Both the position numbers and the translations under genes were made by a program. Positions 1-9,500 of a DNA stretch of 64,000 nucleotides are shown here, in pieces. Source of the DNA: Trichosphaerium sp. ATCC 40318 (taxonomy: Eukaryota; Discosea; Flabellinia; Trichosidae); NCBI GenBank assembly GCA_038496445.1, contig JALMLS010000326.1:1-64000 (forward strand), in the 5' to 3' direction. Below the pieces are notes generated by a model. That model did no database searches. It was given only the letters and a program-made list of their open reading frames with translations, and was not told the DNA's origin. The number at the start of each line of letters is the position of its first letter. The stretch's first letter is position 1.

Positions 1-134
1 TCAAGAGATGTGCCAATGAATATATTTGTTTTTAGTCTTTTTCGTTGGTGTTTGGCTAAGCGCTTTTTTGTGCGCTAATACTGTAAAACGACGCGCTACG
101 GAGCAAAAAACGGGTGCGCGTCCAGAGGGCGGGA

Positions 135-1248
135 TTAAACTGCATCTCTAATGCCTATTGGATGGACAGGATGGCCAGCAACGTATTTGATCTCGCTCAA
201 TTGCTTGTAGAGTTGTGGTACGTATTCGTCCCATTTAGCTTGGTGGAAATTGATGGCTACGGGATTGCCGAGAGAGTACTTGGACGCTAAGGTCTTTGTC
301 TGTTGTATCCTTGTTAGTATAATCGTTTAATACACCACATTGATGAGCGTGCCTTGTGGCCAGCGCGGTTGTCTTGGCTTCTGTTACTGAGGAGGCTTTC
401 CTCAACGTCAATTTTTCCATTTCGTTGTTGGTACAGTAAGTAGACGTAACGGTGCAGTCCAGTCTCTACGTGGCGTGTAAGTTTGAATCATCGACTTTTT
501 AAGGCGCAATTTAAAAAAAACCCAGATTGAAGTGTGGTTGTCTGGCACTGTAGTAGTAGTTTTTTTTTTGTTTGCATTTGTTTTTGAGGTCCATACCTTG
601 TGGTGGACCTTCGCCAATGTACTCGTAGATGGTGTCACCCTTTGCAATATCGTTTCCTTTTGAGCGAGTATAAGTAAGTGACATTAAAATGAGGACGCGT
701 ATTTACACATACCAGGTATGTTTGCGACGAACCAGTGGTGCCATTCGCCAACGGCCTTCTCGCGTGATGGCGCGTCTGGGTCAGTTTTGACGAGGGTGTA
801 CAAAGTCTATCAACAATTATTATTGAGATAAAGACTAGGTTAACGACCAATTTCACTAACGTACGTCAGGAGCTGCTTCAAACGAAATTTTTGGACTTTT
901 TGTGTCTACAGTGGATTTTAGAGCAAGTTATTTGGGTTGTACGCACTTGTGTTGGTTTTAGCTCGTTTTCCAAAGCTTGCAGCCACACCAGTGTCAGGCC
1001 ATTCAACTTTTAACTCCATTCTAGGTTCAAAGTCCCTTGTTACATCGCCAATAACGCTGTGCTCTTTCAAGGTCTCTCTAGCCTCTTCACTTGCTTTCAG
1101 TGTGTTAGCTTTAAATTGCGTACAATCATCGATCAAAGCAAAAGGGTGATGGTTAAAGTGAAGTCTACGTACAAAAGCATCTGGTTGCTCGCTTCTGTGA
1201 GCGGACAGCTTTGCTTTGAGCGGTTCTACAGACAGTACGCAACAACAT
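135..1248 (-). pseudogene. PEBP-family gene, left-arm copy, frameshifted
   Basis: This is the left-arm copy of the gene described at 11551-12667. Exon order, start codon and stop (complement at 135-137) are all kept. Exon 2 carries one extra base: the T run at 966-969 (four) corresponds to three A at 11830-11832. The frame therefore changes just after the conserved WPDTG segment and the product would be unrelated residues. One further coding difference (Val to Ile in the C-terminal exon) is conservative. The frameshift could be a real inactivating mutation or a homopolymer error in assembly; the sequence alone cannot say which. Confidence 0.7.
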
Positions 1249-2928
1249 GTTTGCTTAGAGTTGCAATTGAGAGTGGCGACTATTGCTTGACTATGATTTA
1301 ATTGAAACTTTTTTGAGTTTTTTTTTTTTTTTTTTGTTTTCAGTTCCTGGGTTACTGTACGTACTTGAAGCCATCGTTAGAAACGCCAAGCAAAGAGATC
1401 ATTACCAGCGAACCACACATGTCAAGTTCGTCAAAGAGCTCGATGGCGGCTCAAATTGAATCCAAGCGGTCATTGGTACCATCCAAGGAAATGTTCGGTA
1501 TTTTTTACATGCTTTTTCCAGATTTCTGGTTCTGCTTCTCAACTCGAGGTGCAAAATACGCTGGAATGGGCACTGCAGAAAGTAGAATCTAAAACTGTGA
1601 AAGCTCACGCAGACACAGCCGCTCTGTGGAAATTATTACAAACGTACGCAAAAAGTCTTAGAAATATAACCAGTGAACACACTATAGGATATTGTCACGC
1701 CATGGAGCGTTTGTATTGGGTGTTGTACAGAAAAATGTAAAGACAACCTCCTCGCGTTTACAGTGCGTACTTGTGTCCTGACAAATGATCGTATAAACAG
1801 TTGTTGTAGTTCTGTATTTAAAATTGGCATGTCACAATTTTTGAAAGACATTGTGGCCAAGTCATCATCCCAGGCGCCCTCCAACACTGTAAACGAAATA
1901 TTGGATTGCTTGTTATTGTTTTACAGCCACATTCCAGGTTGGTGTCAGGTGTTGTCTGGCAATGTGATTGTTCTCAGCCAAGGTACGCTCCCTCCTCCCT
2001 TTAGCTGTTGCCGTTTTATACATTTACAGCGGTACCACATAAAATCTGTTCTCACACTCCTTCCTTCAGCGCTCAAGGCCATCAGGGTTCACCACAAAAC
2101 CAGGTCGCGAGACAAACTCGTAGCATCACTGTGGCGTTTGATACGCATGCTAGTCGTACATCTCGATGTTCAAAGTGACGTGTACAAGCGGGCTGAGCTG
2201 TTTAAGAATATCTTCTTGCATCTACTTCCTCCTTTTGTCTACTTGCGCGCAACTGGCGTATCACAAGATCAACTCGAACCGGTGCACAATGTCATCACGC
2301 GCACGCTGTTTCACAAAAAGAACATGTTGCGCATCCCTCTCTACATGACAGACAAGTACGCACGCTCAACAACAACTTAACAACTTAAAAAATTACGCTC
2401 CACCTGAGTTATTACTTACTTGCTATTGTTAGGCTCATAAAGGACAACGAGCTTACAAAGCGTGTGTTGCACAGTGACAAGGAGGGAAATTACTTTTGGA
2501 AGGCTGTGAAGCAGTACATCAAAGACAAGACCACAAATTTGTCCGTGTCAAAGCTCAAGTGCGTTGGTTACTTGCTGGAACAGTTTCTATTGATGGCCTC
2601 CGCTGTAAAGGTTGAGGCAGCATCACTCGCTAAACACCAAGGCAAGGACGCAGAACAAGCAAACGCATCTATAGAGGTGATGATGCGGTTGTACTCGACA
2701 ACAAAGGACATTGACTACCGCATTTTCAACCACATATGGACTGAAACGATGCGTGTTCATCCCATCACCACAGCACTCGGTGTTTTGGGCGCAGAGTCAC
2801 TGCTCGGAGCTATGACATTGCGTCGTGGGTTCAATGTTCAGTCAGCAAACCAAATGGCGATGATAGGCGATATCGTCAAGCAAGTGTCGAACGCCATTGC
2901 CACTCAACCAGGTTTGCTCTCTTTTTTG
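1247..2928 (+). pseudogene. Truncated 5' copy of the large helical-protein gene
   Basis: This is the left-arm duplicate of the first part of the gene at 6547-11552. The exons for the N-terminal third or so are present in the same order. At the start codon one G is missing relative to the right arm, so the ATG at 1247 reads only Met-Phe-Ala before TAG at 1256-1258. The copy then stops at 2928, about 10 nt after a splice donor, and runs into unrelated spacer sequence. The last exon would read through into the spacer and end about 35 nt later. With neither a usable start in this frame nor a 3' part, it is best regarded as a duplication by-product. Confidence 0.75.
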
Positions 2929-2992
2929 GGCACGTTTATTTTCCACACAAATGGCACATTTTAGACACGTATTTTGTCTGATTCCACCACTG
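2929..2992 (-). mobile_element. Truncated small TIR element at the palindrome breakpoint
   Basis: Read on the minus strand from 2992, this begins CAGTGGTGGAATCAGAC and continues colinearly with the element at 3433-3583 through the shared GGAAAATAAAC segment. It is cut off exactly where the left arm of the inverted repeat ends. Only the first 64 nt remain. Confidence 0.6.
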
Positions 2993-3162
2993 ATGTGCCA
3001 CATACAGATTATGTATCAGCATTATTGGCAACTTTAAGTGTATAGTTGGTCCAAAACCTACAATACTGGAATCAGGATTTTGACCCATACTAAACCTGTA
3101 CAAAACCTTGCTTTGGAATGGTTTTGTACATACAGATTAAGTATAGGTCAAAAGTGGGTCAC

Positions 3163-3242
3163 TCCTTGATGGCCTAACGGTTATGGTCCTCAACCCAAAA
3201 TCCATTATGTTTGTGAGGTCTTGGTTTAAGTCCCACCTAGGA
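3163..3242 (+). other. tRNA-like relic (tRNA-derived SINE or pseudo-tRNA)
   Basis: TGGCCTAACGG at 3170-3180 resembles a tRNA A box, and GGTTTAAGTCC at 3223-3233 resembles a B box (consensus GGTTCGANTCC). The spacing suits a class II, long-variable-arm tRNA such as tRNA-Leu. The two ends (TCCTTGA near 3163 and CCTAGGA near 3235) can pair only imperfectly. The T-loop is altered and the anticodon arm is unclear, so a working tRNA is unlikely. It sits between repeats, which suggests a SINE head. Confidence 0.35.
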
Positions 3243-3289
3243 CAAATCATATTAGGTGGTGATTAAGCCTTTGATACAGGTTAGATACA

Positions 3290-3910
3290 AGTAAAGTACA
3301 GGTAAACGATGCAGAATCCATACAGATTAAGTACAGGTCAAAAGTATGGCACATACAGGTTTTGTACAAGTCAAAAGTATGGAACTCATATGAGATAGGT
3401 ACAGGGCAGCTGGTAAAATTGTGTACAAGATACAGTGGTGGAATCAGACAAAGTACATTTGCCTAAAATGTGCCATTTGCATGGAAAATAAACATGCCCA
3501 AAATGTGCAATTCACATGGAAAATAAATGTATCCAAAATGTGCCCAAAACATGCGATTCACATGCTGTCCAATTCCACCACTGATAGTAAAACAATGGAT
3601 AGGTGTATTGTTTTCTTAACTATTACAAGTACATTTACATTACAACACATCAGTAGTAAAATCAGGAGTACGGATAATGTACGGGTAGGGGTCAAAAAGT
3701 ACAGATCCTGTACGGGTTTTGTACAGGTCGGAAGTATGGGTTACGTACGGGTTTAATCCGGGTCAAAAGTATGGAACCTGTATGGGTTGAGTACAGGTCA
3801 AAAGTACGGGTTCTGTACGGGTTGAGTACGGGTCAAAAGTACAGGTTCCGTATGGGTTTTGTACGGGTCAAAAGTATGGAACCTGTACAGGTTAGGTACG
3901 GGTCAAAATA
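3290..3910. repeat. Degenerate minisatellite with GGTCAAAAGTA core
   Basis: The stretch is dominated by imperfect repeats of a roughly 35-40 nt unit built around GGGTCAAAAGTA and GTACGGGTT. Copies are densest at 3670-3910, where at least six can be counted. A looser group lies at 3290-3420, and single units appear further left near 3060-3150. The element at 3433-3583 is inserted between the two groups. No open reading frame is maintained. Confidence 0.8.
3433..3583. mobile_element. Small non-autonomous element with 17-bp terminal inverted repeats
   Basis: The left end is CAGTGGTGGAATCAGAC and the right end is GTCCAATTCCACCACTG, near-perfect inverted repeats over 17 bp. The element is about 151 bp and has no coding capacity. 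Its interior carries repeats of the AAAATGTGCC / AAAACATGCCC type. Both flanks read ATA directly outside the termini, a possible 3-bp target duplication. Related copies lie at 2929-2992 and 5967-6106. It looks like a MITE; the superfamily cannot be assigned. Confidence 0.6.
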
Positions 3911-4019
3911 TGTGTCGGCAATTATAATTGTGTACACAAAATAGTAAAAACGATGGATTGGTTTATTGTTTTCTTAACTATTACAAGTACATTTACATTA
4001 CAACACATTATTACATTAC

Positions 4020-5037
4020 AACCTCATTACCAAACGACCATGTTTTTGGTAATATCCCTCAACTATTGCCTTCAGCTATGTACACCAAATATCTTGGTTT
4101 CACACTTTCTCTCCATAAAACTCACTTTCGACTTTCACAAGGGTTTGGAAAATATTATCAAGTCTTTCAACTCATGGAAACCTTATGCTAAAACACTTAG
4201 AGCTAAGCACTCCATTCTTTGCACTTATGCACAGTCTCAAATCTTATATTTTGCTAGACCACTTCTTATTCCACAGGAAATAGACTAAAAATAATGTCAG
4301 CTGGTTTCTGTTTTATGGTTACTATGACAGCACCAATAATGTTGCCAAAGTATATAACAAAGACATGTTTATCGATTATCATTGGGTGTTAGAACCTCAC
4401 TGCCTTTCCACTTAGGTGGACTGTCTGTCCCTGATATATCCACCATAACAAACAATTTTAAGGCCTCTTTGTGGTTCAGGCACCTCACCACAGTCACCTT
4501 ATATTCCGACTTATGGGAATCTCACCTTTCCAATATAGGTAATTATTGCTACAATAGCTGGAAGGAGTTAGCTGCTGATGGTACATTTCCTCCTTTGCAA
4601 CGTTATGCAAAAGTGTCAGATATTGTGAAACACAACACATCTAAACCAAAAAGTGTCAAATGGCCTCCTACCTTACTGCTTATGATTGATGATGGCTGGA
4701 AAGTCCACCTAATGTTAAAGACTGTTAGCTCCTTGAGGGGAATTAACTAGCCTAGAGACATCTTGTGGCGGTACTTTTTAAAACTAGTGCCTGTCAAACA
4801 TTCAAAATCTCCTATTCCAACACAAACATTTTCCATACACCCATTTCCCCACATACATATAGATCTAACAGAAAAAGAAATAACTATGGCTCAGACTATG
4901 AAATTTCAGACTGTGAAAACTCTGACAAATGGGAATCAGATCTGTATTTCGAATTGTAAAACACATGTATCAAAATGTGCAGAGTTATTGTTGTCCACAG
5001 CACAATAAACCCACCTTTTTTTAAAAAAAAAAAAAAA
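4020..5037 (+). mobile_element. Decayed non-LTR retrotransposon (LINE), 3' part with poly-A tail
   Basis: Three reading frames together resemble the C-terminal part of a LINE reverse transcriptase. The first has YLGFTLSL near 4090. Next comes a helical stretch ending YFARPLLIP near 4255. The third is the post-RT segment beginning with FHLGGLSVPDI near 4405. Frame changes and stops separate them, so it is inactive. The last frame ends in SDLYFEL followed by a stop at about 4959, a short 3' UTR containing AATAAA-like sequence and a 15-nt A run at 5023-5037. The 5' end is not clear. A second 3' end of the same family faces it from the right. Confidence 0.65.
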
Positions 5038-5250
5038 CCATATGTACACTTAACCAACAATAGCCATTCAGAAATGAAGATGTTTATACAACTACAAGAA
5101 CTTTACAAAGAGATAAAGGTGTGCAACAGTAAACCATACCACAGCATGACATCTATAAAACCATGTTTACACATGATAGACACTAAATGTGAGTAATTGT
5201 GTGAAGCAGTTGAGAATTGTGCATTGTGTTCATTGAAATTGCCTAATACA

Positions 5251-5480
5251 TTTTTTTTTTTTTTCAAAAATGGTGGGTTTATTGTGCTGTGGATGACAAT
5301 AACCATGCGTGCTTTTTGTTACATTTTGTTTTATCACAGTTCAAAGTAAAGATCTTCATCCCAGTCATCTGAGCTTTCATCATCTGAGTAATAGTTGTGT
5401 CTTTGCCTACTTGACCTACTAATGGTTGGTGGAGTTAGTGGACAAAACTCAACCATCTCACCCCAAAGCCGATCGCCTCC
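5251..5480 (-). mobile_element. Second LINE 3' end, opposite orientation
   Basis: Read on the minus strand, this ends in the same 3' UTR as the copy at 4020-5037 (TTATTGTCATCCACAGCACA, then AATAAACCCACC) and is followed by a 14-nt A run (T run at 5251-5264). Upstream of that UTR it codes for an acidic tail ending DEDLYFEL, matching SDLYFEL in the first copy. Only the last few hundred bases are present and the upstream limit is uncertain. The two copies are tail to tail with about 210 nt between their A tails. Confidence 0.6.
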
Positions 5481-6546
5481 AATCGTCAACAATAAAACAT
5501 GTATTTTCACCCAAGTAAGCAGTAGTTAGGTTTGTATCGGCATGGCTCTAAAAGTAGGCGAAAAAATTTAAAAATACCCAAAAACCAACAATTTCTTGAT
5601 TTTTCTATTTTTCGTGAATAACTCAGGTCTACTAGTATGAATCCTTTAAAAAACGAAGTATGGCCCACTATTAGGTACGATGCATGGTTTCGTGGTGGTT
5701 TGGGGTTCGGTGCCCTTTTTAAAGACGATTATTGGATTTGAGATTTTTTGCCTAATTAGGTAAGTTCTTGCTTAAGTATTTACGATAAGGCAGGATTGGC
5801 GAAAAAAGCAGGTAAAATGGCAAAAACATGAAGTTGGTTGATATAAACTGGGTATTGTTGATGTGGGGATAGTTTTATGTAAAGTTTGTAATAATTGTAC
5901 CAAACCTCTTTGTAATCGTTATGTGTTATGTATCGTAATAAACTGTTATTTTCTTTTCCTCTATAAAGTGGTGTTTTATGCGTGCTCAAAACGTGTGATA
6001 TGCGTGGCAAATATGTGTGCCCAAAACGTGCCTTTTGTGTGGAAAATAAACATGCCCAAAACATGCCCAAAACATGCAATTCGCGTTCTGTCCGATTCCA
6101 CCACTGTACATATATTGTACATGCGAAAAGTACATGGCACATATATTAACTCTATTTGCCTCCTAATATTATATCCCTGTCAAAGTTTAGATCCAACAGG
6201 AAAATACTACATTATTATTCAAAAAAAAAAAAATGCTTTTCACTAGAGTTTGAAACAGCAAAAAAAAACAATAAGCATATTAAAGTTGTAATTGAAACAA
6301 GGCAAAGGAAGGATTGAGGTAAACTGTTTTTAACACTTAGAAATTACAAACAACTAAATTACAACTTTTACTTTATTTTCCAGATAAATAAGTTTTGATA
6401 TCTTGCCACTCGAAAAATTTGTTGTATCTATCATACAACTGTTTATAAAATTGCTTTTCACCAACAGATAACACTTCAAAAACATGTTGTCTGTCACTTG
6501 GAGAGAGCCTGCTAAATAACTTACATGCACCTAACAGAATTACTGG
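5481..6546. other. Spacer without supported genes
   Basis: This is AT-rich spacer between the LINE tail and the 3' end of the large helical-protein gene. Apart from the TIR-element copy at 5967-6106, I see no conserved reading frame or RNA gene. The short open frames on both strands have no recognisable domain. Confidence 0.5.
5967..6106. mobile_element. Third copy of the CAGTGGTGGAATC element, left end eroded
   Basis: The right terminus GTCCGATTCCACCACTG is intact at 6090-6106. The interior shares TGTGGAAAATAAACATGCCC with the copy at 3433-3583. The left terminus is reduced to AGTGGTG at 5967. The AAACATGCCC motif is expanded in tandem just inside the right terminus. Confidence 0.55.
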
Positions 6547-9500
6547 TTAATAATCAAGATAAACAGTTTCTACATGCCTGTAGTAAGCAAAGTTGATAAA
6601 TGCGTTGGTACAGAGTGTTGCGTTAGAAGTTGTATACAGTGAGTGATCAAAAAAGTTGCTACATTGATTAACAATAGTTAAATTCAAGGACCTACCTATG
6701 TGAAAGGGAAACAATCTTGCATTTTCACATATTTCAACATAAATACGGCCAATCAACCCGCAGGATATAACTGCACTGGCTTGTTGTTTTAATTCTTCAG
6801 ATACAAGTAGGTGTTGCAAAAATACTGTATGGTTAAGGTAAAAATAGCTAAAAAAAGTAGCAGAAACAAAAGTATAATGGATACGATGAAGCACAGTCAT
6901 GTATGACGCAATGTTGTGTCCAACACTCTCTGGCGCACACCGTATAAAACGGAAGAGCAGCTGCAAGCTACTACAAACCACTGATCCATGGGGAACATGC
7001 ACTGAGCGACATAATGGCTCAAAGCCGCACAATACCAACTGTACTTGCCGATCTTGCCAGTGCAAGCCATGGCCATCTTGTAGCAACTCCATGTATAAAG
7101 CTATACACAGGTCAATGGTAGCATCTGTCTTTGTATTGCTGCGCATTATAGCGACAATGGTAGATAGCAACCTGACAAATACATGCCAATCCAAGGACGT
7201 GGTAGACTGTCGAACACCTTTAAATAGATTAGACCTAATAATAGTGCTAACTTGCTGGATAACGTGCCTTCAAGCGATCCTTGTAATGCCACTAATAGCA
7301 GTGGCAAGGCCACTTTACGGTTGGTGTGCTTTGTGGCAATGATTAAATAATTAACAAGCAACGTGTGATCTGTAGCACATCCGCTCAACGATTTGAAAGC
7401 GGCTGATACCCACACTGGCTTTGCCAATGACGCAGTCTGTTTAATGGCATCCATGTGCAAGCCAGTTAGAAACGCAAAGTAGTTTGCAGTGACGTTGCAA
7501 CGCAATTGCACCGCAAGTTGTGTCAAGTGATACAACCCGCTCCACATGCCCCACGCTTCTGTTGCATTCTTTGGACCTCGGTTGGCTAGCCAGTTCTCTA
7601 GCACAAGGCAGCCGTGCTGTACCATGCTGTGTATGTTGTTAGCAGTGTATGCGTGTTCATCTAAAGAGAGAGTGAGGGTGAGTTACACAAGTACTAAAAC
7701 GCCAACTGAAAAGAAGAAAAAAAAACAAAGCCTGACGCTGTACCTTGTGCTGCAATACGCCCTATTGCAAAAGCCAAAACAGCCAAAAACGGATCTTTGC
7801 CGTTGTTCGTTTTATCTTTGTACATTCTAAATAAAGAATGTGGTCATTAAGAGATTGATTGTCATCTCACAAAGTACAACTAAAAGTACGTTTTAAGGAC
7901 ACGATGCAATGGCTTTACGCTACTGAATGTAACAACATCTACCATATCTTGTAGAATTCTGCAACAAAGCCACCACTAGCAAGTACAGGATTAGTACGAG
8001 AATAGAATAACGTGTAGATCTAAAAAAAGCCTTACGCTGCGCTTATCAGCAAGCACACCAAGAAACTTGGCTATGGCAGTGTCCTGTGCATCCTTAGAAT
8101 AGTTTTAGTATACTTAGTCACGCGTTTTGTCTTTGAGAGATAGTAGAGATATGTACCCTGGAAAGTGCTGACAACCAACTCGTTACGAACCCAAACATGG
8201 CATGCTCTGTCGAATCAATACCAACGATCGCAGCTACAACATCTGTAGGGCTACAAAGCTGCAAAAAAATGGTAAGTGCTATTTATGGCATAGATGCAAT
8301 CACACTACCTTTGGTAAGACTTGAGCCACAGCTGCGTGCTGTCCAAGCTTGGCAAGTAACATCAAAGTATGTGGCTGAAGATGAGATGATCCGCGTACAC
8401 CTGCAATCGCCCACAGAAGAGCACACAGTTTTTGTGCGACATCTGGTCGCAACACGAGCAAATGAGTTGGTTTTACCAATGTCAGTATGCTTTCGACATG
8501 TTCTGTGCTATACGCTTGTAATCTACGAAGCTCAGACAGGCGGTTGTAAGGCAGTGACTCATTCGAGTCAAAAAGGACGGAAAGTGCTCGGGTTGCCTGT
8601 TCGTTATCCAATTGAAGACTAAGCCGCTTTCCTGCAGCCTGTATCAAAGCAGGTACCAATAAATCCAAGGCAGCGTGATCGTGTGCCAAGCACTTGTTCA
8701 GCTGACCAGCTAGAGATTTACACATTTGAGCATCGAGACTGGCCACAACGGACACTAGAAATGCCTGTACGCCACCGAGCGACATTGTTTCTAAAGAGCG
8801 GTGCATGTACGACACAGCCAAAAGGAGCTGCGGGATCCATCCACAAATATCCTGTAGGAGCAAGGCGTCCGAGTCCCACGATTGTTTGTACTTATTCACC
8901 ATGGATGCGTTAAACACCATCTCAAGTGCTTCTTCAATGCATTGTTTGTCCTTTACAACTCGACGAGAATGAATGATCCGATTGAAGTGCCATAGAACCG
9001 AACGAAACAGCAGTTTGACGTCAACGCCTCCAGTAAACGATTGACAAATATACCGCTTGATGGCGTTGCTCGTTACTGCGCTTTCAACAACCTTGTCTGT
9101 ACCTCCACTCGATTGAAACACGTGACCATAAGTAGCACGGTTGAAATGTCTGAACCTATCCAGCTCCAAGCACAACTTAAATGTAGCTCTCAATGTCTTG
9201 GCATTGTTCATTGCTGCGTCATCTACCAGGGGCTCCAATGCTGGCCGCAGCAACTTATCAGAGAAAGCTTGTACGACTTGTTCTTCAACAAGGGTAGCAA
9301 CCGATTCTTCGAGCTTGACAACTGATAGTATGGCGCAAAACACATCGACCAAGTGACCGTAGGCGATTGCATTATCAGTTAGATTCAATAGCTTATCCAA
9401 CACCCACTGGCCTATCCTAGAAAACTGCCTTGGCGGCATGGAAGCTTCCACTACCTGACGGAAAGCCCTCCAAGAGGCTGGCGTAAATATTTGTGATGGT

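Larger units (their letters stand above)
1..2928. repeat. Left arm of a large inverted repeat (arm pair 1-2928 / 9869-12802)
   Basis: Read backwards and complemented, this stretch matches 9869-12802 almost base for base. Position 1 pairs with about 12802, and 2928 pairs with 9869. The arm starts at or before the window edge, so its true outer limit is unknown. Differences seen by eye are a handful of substitutions and 1-nt or homopolymer indels, for example around 500-560, 966-969 and 1249. The arm contains a broken PEBP gene and a truncated 5' part of the large helical-protein gene. The inner edge falls about 10 nt into an intron of that gene. Confidence 0.95.

Noticed and set aside
1636-1887. 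83-residue minus-strand frame present in both palindrome arms
   Set aside because: Its duplication only reflects the inverted repeat; the opposite strand is coding and continues across introns.
3290-3910. CRISPR-like array
   Set aside because: Repeats are degenerate and directly abutting, with no distinct spacers, and the context is a intron-rich eukaryotic genome; it is a minisatellite.
5103-5306. Short minus-strand frame between the two LINE tails
   Set aside because: It is composed of LINE 3' UTR and an A-tail complement with no conserved product.
5780-6142. 120-residue minus-strand frame overlapping the third TIR element
   Set aside because: It reads through the element repeats, giving His/Phe-rich repetition without a recognisable domain.
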